DNA of 64,000 bases from Metellina segmentata (lineage: Eukaryota > Arthropoda > Arachnida > Araneae > Tetragnathidae): the NCBI GenBank assembly GCA_947359465.1, contig OX375881.1, positions 74,733,914-74,797,913 on the forward strand. The letters are read 5' to 3'. Of the stretch, positions 11,284 through 22,112 are shown piece after piece (the first letter of the stretch is position 1; each line of letters starts with the position of its first letter). The notes below the pieces were generated by a model, which was not told where the DNA came from, did no database searches, and saw only the letters and a program-made list of their open reading frames with translations. The translations under genes and the position numbers were made by a program.

Positions 11284-11444
11284 TTCATTATAAACCATAT
11301 CCCAAAAGCCTTGCAGGTCTACACATGTTATTTCCTTTTCTCCTCTATTATGTTCCGAGTCATCAATCAATTCTCCAAATTGTTTCATCTTTTGCCGTAT
11401 CAGTAAATTTGTCAATCCAATGGTGACACGGATTTCATCACCAA
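11284..11444 (-). CDS. GKAP-domain exon of the DLGAP-like gene
   Basis: The acceptor is TACACTTTTCAG immediately before the exon, and the donor is GTATAG after codon GAA. Its 161 bases are 2 plus 53 codons, in phase with the start exon. It carries the core GKAP helices, including RQKMKQF, the DD acidic pair and DLQGFWDMVYNE. The open frame extends beyond both splice sites only by chance. Confidence 0.85.
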
Positions 11445-14400
11445 CTGAAAAGTGTACACAATAAGGAATATCAGTAAACACCTCCAAATTAAAAAAGTAC
11501 AAATATAAATACAAAATGAAAAACCAAGTCATTTGGTCCAATTTTTGAACTTCTATTATTAAGCTAATTTTCCAGCAGTTTATTCTTATAACCTTCATAT
11601 CAGGGTGATTTTTAGTCACTATCAAGCATCTGAAACATAAAATCTACAGTCTTATTTATTTTAGGAGCAATACAAATTATAAAATTATCAGCAGAAATCT
11701 TTGTTGCTACTGATCCCCGACATGGTCTCTTTAAATTAGACCAAGTCCACAAACCCCCCAAAAGTCCAAGAAAAAAAGTAGAGGTTCCGAAAAAACCTTG
11801 TCCATTGTAAAGTCAATATATTTTAAAATATGAGCTGGCGAAGCCTGATCAGCTCCGCACTTGGTACAAGTCCTGAAAACCTTCTGGCCCTGTTAGTAGG
11901 AGAGACTCCTTAAGTGTCCACTGACAAAACATGAAATACAAGTCTGCTGACTTCTATGGCCCTCAAAGAGTAGGGTGCCTCCATTTAAACCAGAAAAGTT
12001 ATTTTTAAACAGGAAAATATTAGACCACTACAGATCAATACTTCAGTCATACTCCTTAAACAGCTGGATGAAATGACTCAATGAAAATTGATTTATATTT
12101 GTATATTTATATTAGATGTAAATTTGGGTGTTGCACTCAGAAATTAAAGTTTGTGTGAAATTTAAAGTGAAAAGGTGCTTACCCTATTGAATGGTATCTT
12201 TGAATTCACACTCTATAATGAATGATACATGAATAAAGAAATTTTGGGTAGTGTGCAGCAGAGGTGCAGAATATGTCTGAACATGCAAATGAGGTTTGAG
12301 GGAAATTTTTGCCAACGTTTATACAGGACTCCTAACAGGTTCAAAAGTCTAAAAAGGTGACTAATCAAGCAGAAAAAAGTGACTAATCGAGCAAAAAAAA
12401 AGTGACAAATAACAATAATCTCTACTATTATAAAAGGAAGTGTTTTTTTTTCCGTGGTAGCAAAATCCTGACGATTCTATGGCACTTACAGCATTGAGAT
12501 TTGGCACACAGGTAGTCCGAATTTTTTGGGTAGAGGAGAAATTTAAAATTCAATCTAGAAGATTTTAAAATGAATTTAATAGTTTTATTCTCTACCTGCT
12601 TCTTCTTACGCGTTTCGTCCGGATGAAAGAAGAAACCCCCTAAAAGGAGCCTTTTCTCCCCCAATGTGACCTTTTTTTTATATTTCAGCAAAAGATTGTG
12701 ATGTTACCTAAACTTTCTCTTTCCAAAAAAAAAGAAAGAAAAAAAAAGATTGCATATTCTACCTATTGCGTTAAAAAAGAAACATTAAATTTCCTGTCCC
12801 CATTTCGGCGAATGAGAGCAAGAAATAAAAAACATATTGACTGGGATTGATAAGTTTTTTTCGTAAAATCGGAATTGCTAAAGATGATTGAAAATTTCAA
12901 CGGATTTGAAATCTGCGGAAAATTTTACACCAGATTAATACCTTACACCATGGGCAACGCTGGGCTAGCCACGCAGTGGGTATGCTAAATATATTCAAGT
13001 ATAAAGATAGAAAATAAAAAGATCCTCCCCTATCCTTTCTTTGGAAGGATATTTTTTAATTTGTTCATTTTTGACACAGCTTGAAGAATTTCTTCATTTT
13101 CTTTGAAAGATTATGTCTCATTTTTTTTGTTGAAAAAGTCTGAAATTAATTTTGTCTTTTTCTTCTCAATCGAAAAGAATGTGCATTTTTTAAAGTCTGT
13201 CTTTGCTGACCAGCATCATCCGAGACTTTTGCCGTTCCTTCAATCATTGCCTAAGCAAGTGCTGCTTTCTAAAAATCTTTATTTTGTATCGCCTTCTTGA
13301 GCCTATCAATGGCTTCCATTAATAATTTTAAAGCACTGTCCAATATCTCATTCTTTTTCTTACGCATAATTTAAAGTTTTCGTTCGTCTTTTTCTATCAC
13401 CTTTCTTTTCTTTGCCAGCTGCTTTTGAATTTTTTCCCTTCTGCTTCCAGTCTATCTTTTTCTTTCCTGTCCTTCTCTAATTTTTCTTGTGCCTTACGTT
13501 TTATATCTTCTAAATAGGCATTGTAGGCTTTATATGCAACTCTTCTCATATCCATTAGTTTTGATGTGATTAACACCAAATAAGGTTGATTGTCAACATT
13601 TGGCAAACTATTTTTAACCATCATCAATGCATTGAGTGTGCGTTCTGACATTGATGCTCTGTTTCCTGTCAAAGCTCTTCCAGAGGCTGAGAAGCTACGT
13701 TCAATGTTAGCACTACCATGAGAAAGTGACATTCACTAGCTTTGACACAACTGGGTATTTAGGATCCACACCACTAATGTCTCGCAGTCTGAAGAACTGG
13801 TTCCAGTAAACATCAATGGGCTTCATTCTAGATCCTTCTTCCTCAAATTCTTTTTGGAGTAATTTCCACTCATCCAGTAGTATGTATCTGTCTGGACATC
13901 AAATGGAATTGTTCTTGCAACTTCTAATACTTGTCACACACTCTCGCCACTGAGTCTCTCAAGAGGATCAAGACAGGATAAACTTTTAAGGAGAGATGAA
14001 CTGAAGGAGGACTTCTTCAAAAGATATTTAACACTGGCATTGTAAGGCTTCTGAGCCCTTAGAAAAAAAAATTCCTTTCTTTCTCTTTCACATTCTGTAG
14101 CGCTCTAGAAATGTGATCTCCAATCACAATATTAGCCAGAGGCAACAGTTTCTGAGGACATATATCTTCCATTTTCAAATCTCGAATAAATTCCTCTATG
14201 TAGATCCTAAACAAATTCTTGTCAACAGTTCAAGTTAAGAAGGAAGGTATTAGAGGTTCCTTTTTCTGAAGAAATTCGGTAACACGATTAAATATACTTG
14301 CACTTGATACAACAAATATCACCTCAGCCTTCACAGTTTCTCTTCTAAGTAAATGAACAATTTTTTTGTAACCTGGTCATTGAATCATGTTTGGCTTCTT

Positions 14401-17400
14401 TATTGGAATGTAGTCAAGGAAATACTTTTGCACTGCAATCCAATCCAATGTTCAAGTATCCTTTCAGGCTTTAGGCTTAGCCACCTGCTTGAACAATGCT
14501 TGATGAAATGGTGAGTGGGAAGTTTAAAATCTTCTTGAATTTTTTAGTATGTTGACCAACGCTTAGGCCACTGATTAAAAAAATCTGTGAATAGTAAAAA
14601 CTAGTTCAGACACATCTTCCCTCAACTCTTTTAGATCTTTAAGAAAAGCATTATGTATTGTGTGAATATTATATGTCCCAGTGTTAATTAGTTTTTTTTT
14701 TTTTTTTGAGTAAAAAGTAACGAGTCATTAATTTTTTTAAAAATAGGACTTTCACTAAAAAACCCCTCAAGAATTTGTAATAATCAACTTTGATGATAAC
14801 AGAGAATGATTTTCAATACGTTCGCAACGCTCCTTCAATATTTAACCCTCTGGATAGAGACGGACGAAATTTTTGCATTCTCTGGTTACGGAGAGGTTTG
14901 GAATCTTTCAGAGCTCAAGCTCCTGAAGAAACGGCAGAAGTATATTAAGATTTCCATGCCCTCATTTCTGTGCCACAAAGAGAGCAGCGCATGAATAGCC
15001 TCCATTCCGTAGACAGGAATATCAGGGTTTTCGATAGGGAGCTTTGAGCGCTTAGAATGTTTGAGAGATTGATGATCTATCCCCTTAAAAACTTTGCCAA
15101 AGACACCTTCGAGTGTAAATTATTATACATTTGACTAACTACGCACTATACAGTACTAAACACATTACCTCTCCTCCTGGTTTAACGTTGAGTTAATATA
15201 AGCTTGATCCGTCCAGCCTTTAGACCTCTCCATTCTCATCTTATTCCAAAATCCAAAAATTAAATGGGTCTGTTGAGACCGCCCTCAGATCAGTGTAGGG
15301 AGGATGTAATCCCCTCTTTTAAGTGACCACTGGCATAGATCAACATTTACAAGCTGTCAGCGTCTGACCTCCTTGAGGGTTCCTCATTTTGTTCGACCCT
15401 GTCGACCGGTGATATCTATCTTGCGCCAAATCATACGCCACACTATACTATGTAAGGAAAATGTTAGTTGTAAATCCCACTCAAGTTAGGTAATTAGGTA
15501 AGAGGGGTCGGACATGCAGATGGCCCTGCTTCCCTTAAACTTCACCGTTTCGTTTTACTGATAGCCTTTTCCTGTGGAAAAATTTCCAGAACTTGCTGCT
15601 AATACACCGCGGGCAACATGAAGTATCCTTTTACAGTAGAAATGGTACGTTTTTGAATGCATTCTTGTGGTGGAACGTATCGCCCATTGCAAAATTGAAT
15701 TTGTGCAAACCCTGTTTTTTTTAATAGAAAAAATGAATTTTTTTTAATTGCACACCAAAATTTTTTCTTTTTTAAATAGAATCCAAGAACTTAAAATCCT
15801 TGAAAAGGTGACAAAATGTCATATAAAGGTGACAAAAAGTGAAATGTTAGGAGCCCTGCAAATATAGTGCCATTTACATAAAACAAGGCAATACATTTCA
15901 AAACTACTAACGTTCTTATAAATTTGCTATACAATGAAAAGCAATGTCAAAAAATATATTAAACTTACAAAGAGTTGTAAACTTTATTGTTGGCGTACAA
16001 TTCAATGTATTTTACGGTGGAGTGGTAGCAAACGTGACAGTCCTTTTTTCTCCCCAAAGTGGTAACCTTCCGTTTTGGTTGTTTTTAAGGCAACCCTATT
16101 TTGAAGATTAGGATTAAAGACGTTATCTGATTGGTTTAGATTTTTTCTAGTTTAACGATAAGAGATAACGACGCTTAATCCGCAACTTTGTTTTTTATCG
16201 TTTCAACGTGGTGTGTGATTTATCTAATCCTAGTTCTTTGACTCCGTATTTTTTTGTTGCTTGGACAAGATTTGTATTCACGTCTTTCACTGTAAATTGC
16301 ACTTTTTCCCCCTTTTGTTCGTCGTTCACGTACCCGATATTAGCAATGGCAGTAAATGGTTTAACTGTAAGAATAAATGCTTTTTATTTCGGAAAAATGT
16401 ACATTGATAGTATGAATGATCCTGAGAGTTTGCTTGTGATTGAATTTTGCCAGAAAGTTGGTTTGATTGCTACAAGTGTGAAATGTCCGGAATGAGATGG
16501 CTTTAACGCTAAGAAAGGATTTGGGTGATAGGTATGAGTGGAAGTGCAGAAGGGATGGACACAAAATGTCTCAATCAGTGCGAAAGGGAACATGGCTTGA
16601 AAGGAGTAAATTGCATATCTGTAAGATTCTTTTAATTACATGGTATTTTGCGAGTGAAATGTCGATTAAATGTGTCATAAATGAAAATGGATGTGGCAAC
16701 TCATACGATGACTGACTGGTTTAATTTTTGTAGAGAAGTTTGTATGAATGCTTGCTTGGAGTTTAATGGAATGATTGGAGGAGAGGGAAAGACTGTTGAA
16801 ATAGATGAGAGTAAGTTTGGAAAAAGAAAGTATAATAAAGGTATAAGAGTGGATGGTCAATGGTTATTTGGAGGAATTGAAAGATGGACGGATAAGTGTT
16901 TTTTTGTGGTTGTGAAAGAAAGAAGTAAGAAAGTTTTGGCTGCTATAATAAGAAAAAGAATTGTGCCTGGGACTACAATTTTGTCTGACGGTTGGAAGTC
17001 TTATGCTGGCATGGGTAATCCAGACGACGAAGAGTACAAGGGTTATAAATGCCAGCATCTGACGGTCAACCATAGTAAGAATTTCAAGGACCCAGCTACC
17101 AATGCTATTGAGGGTATGTGGGGTGCTGTCAAACGGTCCCCCACGGTAACGTTTCGTTAAGGATCAGTTTGACGGATACCTTGCGGAATATATTTGGCGG
17201 CGACAACATTTGGGGATGAAGGTGCAGAGGAAATTTCTAGCCTTTGTAGAAGAAATTAATAGGATTTACAATGTGGCAACAAAATAAGGGTAAGTTTCAT
17301 ATTTCTATACCATTTCACAAAAAATTACTATCAAACACATAAAAATTACTGTCAAATCCATTTATGCAAAGGTTCACAGTGTGAATTTTGCTACATGGAC

Positions 17401-18121
17401 ACCGCGCCATCTTGGTTTGGTGACAAAAAAAAAACGCCTTGGCGCTACTGTCCTGTTTGCTACCACTCCACCTATTTTACTCTGCTACACAATAAAAGTT
17501 TGTCAGTTGCTGGTTAATTCGGGGTTAACATCAAAAGGGCCATACTTGGCCAAGCTGAACTAAACACAACAACAAGGGAGGAAAACAAAGCGTAAAGAAG
17601 AAGGGTAGACGAAAGTAAAAGAGATCACTCAGGTATATTGGTGTTGTGATGTCTATAACACCTAAAGATGTGCCTCTTAGGGTGAAAGTTTGTCAGAATT
17701 TTATTTTATTTATGTTAGCAATAATCTACTCAGTATGCTTGAAACCCTGGGGATGTCATTAAAAGTCTGTGTTGATAATTTGTATTAAATTAGTTTGTTT
17801 ACATTATTTTAAAGTTACCAAGACCCACTTTGTACACCCCCATTTAGTGAAAAGATGCAAAATAAAGTTCACAGGCTTTGCATAATTTAAGATACTACAC
17901 TATTTTGAAGCTAATTTAAAAAGATGTCAGTAAACGGAGTAAAATTAATTTTTGGTGACAAAAGAATTTATTATTTTCACTTTTACTTGCAAAAACTATA
18001 TACCTTCTTCTGGAACAGTTTCAGTGGAAAGTACATTTCCCCAGACTGTACAGCAATCTTTTAATTCTTTTATATTCTTTGCCAACAATTCTCGGAAATG
18101 TGATATACTTAGGTCTTCCAT
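11284..18121 (-). CDS. DLGAP5/HURP-like GKAP-domain gene (two exons found, incomplete)
   Basis: Reading right to left, exon 18121-18004 and exon 11444-11284 join in phase (one base plus two) and give 93 residues. The protein opens with SHFRELLAKNIKELKDCC, a WGN, VPEE, then IRVTIGLTNLLIRQKMKQF and LIDDSEHNRG, ending in DLQGFWDMVY. This is the signature of the GKAP domain in disks-large-associated proteins, closest in feel to DLGAP5/HURP and fly Mars, which bind spindle microtubules. An in-frame TAA just before the ATG in the same exon fixes the start, so this form has no long N-terminal extension, unlike vertebrate DLGAP5. The 6.56-kb intron holds a Helitron, a hAT relic and a Merlin element. 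The C-terminal part of the gene was not found. Family assignment is firm; the subfamily is less so. Confidence 0.82.
11815..11935 (-). pseudogene. LINE C-terminal zinc-finger fragment
   Basis: Minus-strand translation includes RTCTKCGADQASPAHIL, the CxxC...H pattern seen at the tail of R1/Jockey-type ORF2 proteins. No reverse transcriptase is attached and there is no clear poly-A tail. It lies in the DLGAP-like intron. Confidence 0.55.
12419..12983 (+). mobile_element. short non-autonomous Helitron
   Basis: It begins TCTCTACTATTATAAAAGG after an A and ends at the CTAGCCACGCAGTGGGTA hairpin. It shares its 5' block (GGCACTTACAG, TTTGGCACACAGGTAGTCCG) and its 3' block (ATTTCAACGGATTTGAAATC, GCGGAAAATTTTACAC) with 41010-41585 and with the ends of the larger composite at 3229-9994. 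It has no coding capacity. It sits in the intron of the DLGAP-like gene. Confidence 0.8.
13397..14660 (-). pseudogene. hAT-like transposase C-terminal region, multiply broken
   Basis: The clearest part is a 111-codon frame (13732-13397). It starts near SHGSANIERSFS, the form taken by the hAT C-terminal dimerisation block, then TLNALMMVKNS, and ends in a highly charged lysine/glutamate helix. Upstream on the same strand (up to about 14660) short frames in shifting registers read like the rest of a transposase, for example VSSASIFNRVTEFLQKKEPL and MEDICPQKLLPLANIVIGD, with several stops and frameshifts. No terminal repeats were found. It lies inside the DLGAP-like intron and is certainly dead. 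The hAT assignment rests on one motif. Confidence 0.55.
14693..16007. other. intronic stretch without recognised features
   Basis: It starts with a run of about 17 T residues (14692-14708). The part at 14810-15600 has higher GC and looks like old repeat sequence, but I could not assign it. No coding exon or terminal repeat seen. Confidence 0.4.
16016..17472 (+). mobile_element. Merlin (IS1016-like) DNA transposon with intact ends
   Basis: The left end GGTGGAGTGGTAGCAAAC and the right end read identically when inverted, then stay similar for about 10 bases more (GTGACAGT against AGGACAGT). The 8-bp direct repeat TATTTTAC flanks the element exactly at 16008-16015 and 17473-17480. That length fits the Merlin superfamily. 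The encoded transposase (16208-17287) has the ISXO2/IS1595-type DDE core. The element is 1457 bp and lies in the first known intron of the DLGAP-like gene. Confidence 0.95.
16208..17287 (+). pseudogene. Merlin transposase (ISXO2-like DDE), frameshifted
   Basis: The protein is spread over four frames: 16208-16495 (N-terminus), 16497-16640 region (DRYEWKCRRDGHKMS, zinc-ribbon-type segment), 16681-17160 (catalytic core) and about 17155-17287 (C-terminus, DGYLAEYIWRRQH). In the core, the DDE triad is visible as VEIDESKFGKRKYN (D42 of that frame), ILSDGWKSY (D103) and AIEGMWG (E144), with HLTVNHSKNF between the last two. The triad is intact, so the lesions are only frameshifts. This suggests fairly recent inactivation, or a copy mobilised in trans through its intact ends. 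No intron signals convincingly explain the frame changes. Confidence 0.9.
17481..18003. other. intron sequence, nothing recognised
   Basis: No open frame or repeat terminus that I can support. It is the donor-proximal part of the DLGAP-like intron, whose donor is GTATAT at 18003-17998. Confidence 0.4.
18004..18121 (-). CDS. start exon of the DLGAP-like gene
   Basis: The ATG at 18121-18119 is preceded in frame by TAA within the same exon, and the acceptor TTCTTTGCAG lies 20 bases upstream of it (exon from 18141). It encodes 39 codons plus one base, from MEDLSISHFREL to TETVPEE, and the donor GTATAT follows. An untranslated exon must lie further right. Confidence 0.8.
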
Positions 18122-18141
18122 TGTTAAGTTTTATCTTGTAG

Positions 18142-19698
18142 CTGCAAAGAAACATAAACAATGAATGACAGAAATTACGTTCAATATTATTTAAAAGTTA
18201 TAATTGTACAAAAGACAAGTGTAACAGGTGCTGTTAGAGAAAAGTATTTTACCAAAATGCAAGTATCATTCTACAATCAATGCTCTTTTCATATAAAATG
18301 ATGCCCTTACCTGTCTGCTTGACAGTATTTTGATTATAAGAATGCCAGTAGATGCAAGAAAAGTGAACCAAAGTGATAAAGTTTGACTTCAAAAATTTAT
18401 ACTTCACATTTACAACACCCGCCACAGAATTTTCAAATGTTTTAAAATTTCGAGGTTACAGTTATTTATTTCAGCAGATGGCTGATCTTGTTGCTTTATG
18501 AATTTTATTGTAGTACAAAAAAAAGATTGTGCAGTTATTTTCTGAAAACTTATTCGTTAGATACTGATAAATTTTTTACTTTTTCCAAGAAAATAATTCA
18601 ATCTTCGAATTAATATTAGTATGCAAGTTCTTTTGTAATCTTTGTTTAGGTGGAGTGGAAACAACAAACGCTGAATTTTAAAAAGAAACAAAAAGTAAGA
18701 TATGTAGTTACCTGTGTGACATAAGGGTTTTTAAAAATGCAAATGTGGTACTTAGATAAATAGTAAGTTTATATTTCGTTTTTAACCAACAAAGCGTTTC
18801 TCTTTTTAGGTGTTTGTGTTCAAATAGAAATTAGTAAATTTTTTCAAGGCTTGTGTCTTATTTCCGTCTGCATGAAGTAAAAAACGAAAACAATTTATCA
18901 TTTGCTGTTAGCTGCATAATTTACAAGACATCTTTATATTTGAAAAAGTAATAAATGTTTTGGAACCAGTTGAGTTCGTTAGGAATGATGTAAAATTGAT
19001 TGTAGTCGCGTAACAAGTGACCGATTGGTTATCAGGGTACGTGCACTTGCATATCAGGAAATTCTGAGCTATTAATAGTGAAGCCAACTATTCAAAAGCT
19101 TAAAAGTGTTTTTATTAAATGGCACATTATTACAATGTCTTGTAGAAATTCCAATCACCGCCGAGTGTTAGGGTCAAAACAGTTGCATTTACAATAATAT
19201 TTAAAGTATTAAAAATTAAATCTATGAAGGAGAATGAAATATGTTGTCATAGAAATAACCATTTGACTTCTGATGCATGTTTCTCAAGTTTAATTAGACC
19301 GATTATTATTTTTCAAAAATATATAATTCTATAAATTGCTTTAAAAAAAATTAAAGTTTTGAATCATTAGTACAAGAAAGCTTTGCAGAGTAATGGTTAA
19401 CTTTCTGTTCTGTATTTCGTTGTTTAGACAACTATTGTGCTTTCAGAGAACAAATCCATTTTAATTTTAAGAACAAATCTTGGCAATAAATATTTCAATA
19501 AGTGAAGCTATTTTTTAAACATTTTATGATACTTGCATTTCTAAAATGTGAGTGCTCAAGAAATGTAGTTTTAATAAGTTTAGCATGTAATATTGATCCC
19601 AAATAATATGAAAATTATCTCTCTGTGGTGACTAATTTTTAAATTGCTGTCACTTGTTTAATTTTAAGTAAATTTTTCCAAGCATATCAGGTTTTATG
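18142..19698. other. no recognised feature
   Basis: AT-rich sequence upstream of the DLGAP-like start exon. It should contain that gene's 5' untranslated exon and promoter, but I cannot place them. Confidence 0.35.
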
Positions 19699-20111
19699 CA
19701 TCCTTTTTTGGAGTCTTCTAGCATAGTTGGCAGCTTTTCTTTACCAATTCAAATAACTCCCCAAGATAGTTTGCCAGACATCTTTCAGGTCCATCTATAT
19801 TACTATTAGGCACTTGGGTGTAGCCAATAGTTGACAGTAAATACACAGCGAGTTTTAGAGGTGCTTGAATTCCTTTAAGAGAATTCATTACGATTGCTTT
19901 TAAAACTCATGAATTCATGCTTGCTATATTTAGACGACAAAAACTGATAAGCATTCACCTTTTTTTGAATGATGCACATAATTTTACAGCATCAATTCTT
20001 GAATTCAAAAAAGTTTTCCATACTTAGTCATGCTGGCCCAAGAGTATCCCTCACTTGGACATCCAACCAGAAGCTGACTAATGAAAAATAAGTTGCCGTA
20101 AAATAACATTG
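19699..20111 (-). other. two exon-like coding fragments of unknown identity
   Basis: Reading leftward, 20111-19999 follows an acceptor-like TTTTATTACAG and encodes NVAMLFYGNLFFISQL, then CPSEGYSWASMTKYGKLF before a stop; a one-base shift continues into NSRIDAVKLCASFKK with a GTGAAT donor-like site. A second frame (about 19905-19699) encodes IQAPLKLAVYLLSTIGYT, then GPERCLANYLGELFEL, with GTAAAG after it, or stop TAG 8 codons later. The composition looks like real protein rather than translated AT-rich DNA. I do not recognise the family. It could be exons of a gene, a decayed gene, or chance. Confidence 0.35.
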
Positions 20112-20329
20112 CAACATTTACTGTAATAAAACTGAGTGTTGGACCCATGTCGTGATTAACTACAAATAATTGTACATCAACCTTGCACAGAAATTGAAAA
20201 TATAATGGAACTATAACTTTTATAATGTGTGTAGTGAAAACTTTCAGGGTATTTTCTACATCACAATTTCTGAGTTAATTGCACCAAGCTGTTTAAATTT
20301 TTCAAAGCTGCCCTGTGCAAGAATTTGCA

Positions 20330-20970
20330 TTTAGGATCCCCCTTTTATTAATTGGTTATTATTTCAGCAAATTCACTATTTATACATCATAATTATTATT
20401 ATTAACGATATTGTATTCTATTGAAATAATAGAATGATTGGATAATTGTTCGTGTCCCAAGGTAGATCTTTAATAATTTTTTATTAATTTGAACTTGCTA
20501 AAACTTCTCTCACACAAAGCAATAGAAACGGGAGAGTTAGAAATGTTTGAAGAGCGACATTGATATTTGGGTAAGACTCAATTAAACCAAAATCATGAAG
20601 AACCTGTAGAATATTAATCAGAGAAGCAGTTTCTGTATTTTGTATAAGAGTCATTACTTTCGAAATTAAAACTCAATCACATGTGAATTCGTACTATTTA
20701 AAATTTTTGCTATACTTATAATAGCGAGATCTGCAGCCAATTTTTTTTTAACAGGCAACACTAGTGTATTGTTTAGACAAGCCATAGAGAAAGCAAAAAT
20801 CGTCACAAATAGTTTTCATTTTTTGATAACGCCAATCTAATTGAGACTATAGTGTGTCAAGAACACTGTAAATTTGTATTTTAAATAATTCTTTGGGTGT
20901 CAAGTTACTTCCTTCATCTGATGTTTCATCCTTTTTCATTATCTTGACACTTCTCTTTGGGTTCTCTTTT
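20330..20970 (-). pseudogene. hAT (ZMYM1/DUF4371-like) transposase C-terminal remnant
   Basis: Minus-strand translation from about 20970 leftward, in changing frames, gives MKKDETSDEG, LDWRYQKMKTICDDF, YPNINVALQTFLTLPVS, and, overlapping, ERSFSKFKLIKN followed by RSTLGHEQLSN. The ERSFSKLK-type block is the C-terminal dimerisation signature of the hAT family that also gave rise to ZMYM1-like genes. At least four stops and frameshifts are present. It is distinct in sequence from the hAT-like relic at 13397. Confidence 0.8.
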
Positions 20971-21530
20971 TTGGGCCACCTACCAAGTGGGCCCTGTACG
21001 GGCATATCTGTTGCACCTGCCTAGTTATGGCACTGTTATTACCTCATGACCATGAAGTTGTGAACAGCTTTTATACATTTCAGTTATTCATCCTGAATGT
21101 TATAATCAGGATTTGAAATTATCAGTCATATTTTGCACCTATGAATTTAGTTTTGATGGTTACTTGGTAATTTTCACACAGAACTTTTTTTCTCTTGCCG
21201 AGTTCAAATTCTAGCATTTATTTTAGGTCCATTGCCATTTTTAGGCAACAAACTTACTGCCCACACTTCCATGCCCTTTTTCCCGAGTCTAGTATTATCC
21301 CCAAGATTCCTTCAGTACTCGCAGAGAGTGGTAGCACTCAGTTTAAAAACACATCAACAAAAGCAAAATAACTTTAAAATTGCATCCAAGTAGAACATTT
21401 TGACAAACAAGGAAAAATGTGTGGTTGACTTTCTGCTCCTAATTTCTAACCTTGATTATAATCATTTATTTGTGTTTCTTATAAATTGATTGAATTAAAA
21501 AAAATCGTAACATTAAGTTTCTTTTTTCAG
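20971..21530. other. upstream intron or promoter region of the C6orf120 homologue
   Basis: It ends in a pyrimidine-rich acceptor, GTTTCTTTTTTCAG at 21517-21530, which implies at least one untranslated exon further left. No promoter motif was identified. Confidence 0.45.
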
Positions 21531-21551
21531 GTTACTTTTACTATCTGAAAC

Positions 21552-22112
21552 ATGAAGCTAAGAGATAAGTTGCTATCATTCTTCTTGCTTTTAGCAACGC
21601 CCTTGTGCTTTTGTGCTGAACATTTCCAAGAAACGTTACTCGGTGCTGTAGGTGGCGGAAATTATTCTTATTACTGGCTTCCCCAGCCAGGCACAGTTCT
21701 GCTTTATCTTCATTCAATTGAAGGAGATGCTGATTTATATGTGTCTTCTAAAAACTTAAAACCTACATTTGATATTGAAAATCACGAGTTACAGTCTACC
21801 ACTTGCGGAACAGAACAAGTCAGAGTTTCGTCAAATTACGGACGTCCTGTATCTATAGCAGTGTATGGACATCCTTCCCATGAAATGAGTTTATATGAAT
21901 TGAAAATTGATGTTTATGATTCAATAGCAGAAGTAGAAGAATTATATGAAGATTTAAGCTCAGAAGAGACTCAAAAAACAGCTCATAATGTAAAGCCACC
22001 GTCTATATCAAACGCTCCTGGGAAGGATGAGAGTGAATTTGAAGAAAGATCAGTCTTTTGGACGTTATTGCTGCATATTCTTCAAGTTTTACTTGACTTA
22101 TTGGTGGATTAA
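21552..22112 (+). CDS. C6orf120: UPF0669 / C6orf120 homologue, secreted protein
   Basis: A complete 186-residue protein in one coding exon; the acceptor TTTTTTCAG ends at 21530, 21 bases before the ATG. Residues 1-22 form a signal peptide (basic start, then a leucine/phenylalanine-rich core). The conserved core follows: GGGNYSYY (34-41, with an N-glycosylation site at N37), EGDADLYVS (57-65), ELQSTTCG (79-86) and VAVYGHPSH-like sequence (102-110). An acidic linker leads to a hydrophobic C-terminal helix, WTLLLHILQVLLDLLV. The order and length match the animal C6orf120 family, whose vertebrate member is secreted; its biochemical role is poorly known. A candidate polyadenylation signal AATAAA lies at 22548-22553. 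The gene stands alone, about 3.4 kb from the divergent DLGAP-like start. Confidence 0.95.
   Translation: MKLRDKLLSFFLLLATPLCFCAEHFQETLLGAVGGGNYSYYWLPQPGTVLLYLHSIEGDADLYVSSKNLKPTFDIENHELQSTTCGTEQVRVSSNYGRPVSIAVYGHPSHEMSLYELKIDVYDSIAEVEELYEDLSSEETQKTAHNVKPPSISNAPGKDESEFEERSVFWTLLLHILQVLLDLLVD

Noticed and set aside
11278..11625. 115-codon frame as one protein
   Set aside because: Only the part from 11444 to 11284 is GKAP-like, and it is bounded by splice sites. The rest is intron read-through.
16361..17073. Minus-strand frames opposite the Merlin transposase
   Set aside because: They are mirror frames of the transposase with serine/histidine-rich composition and no motif.
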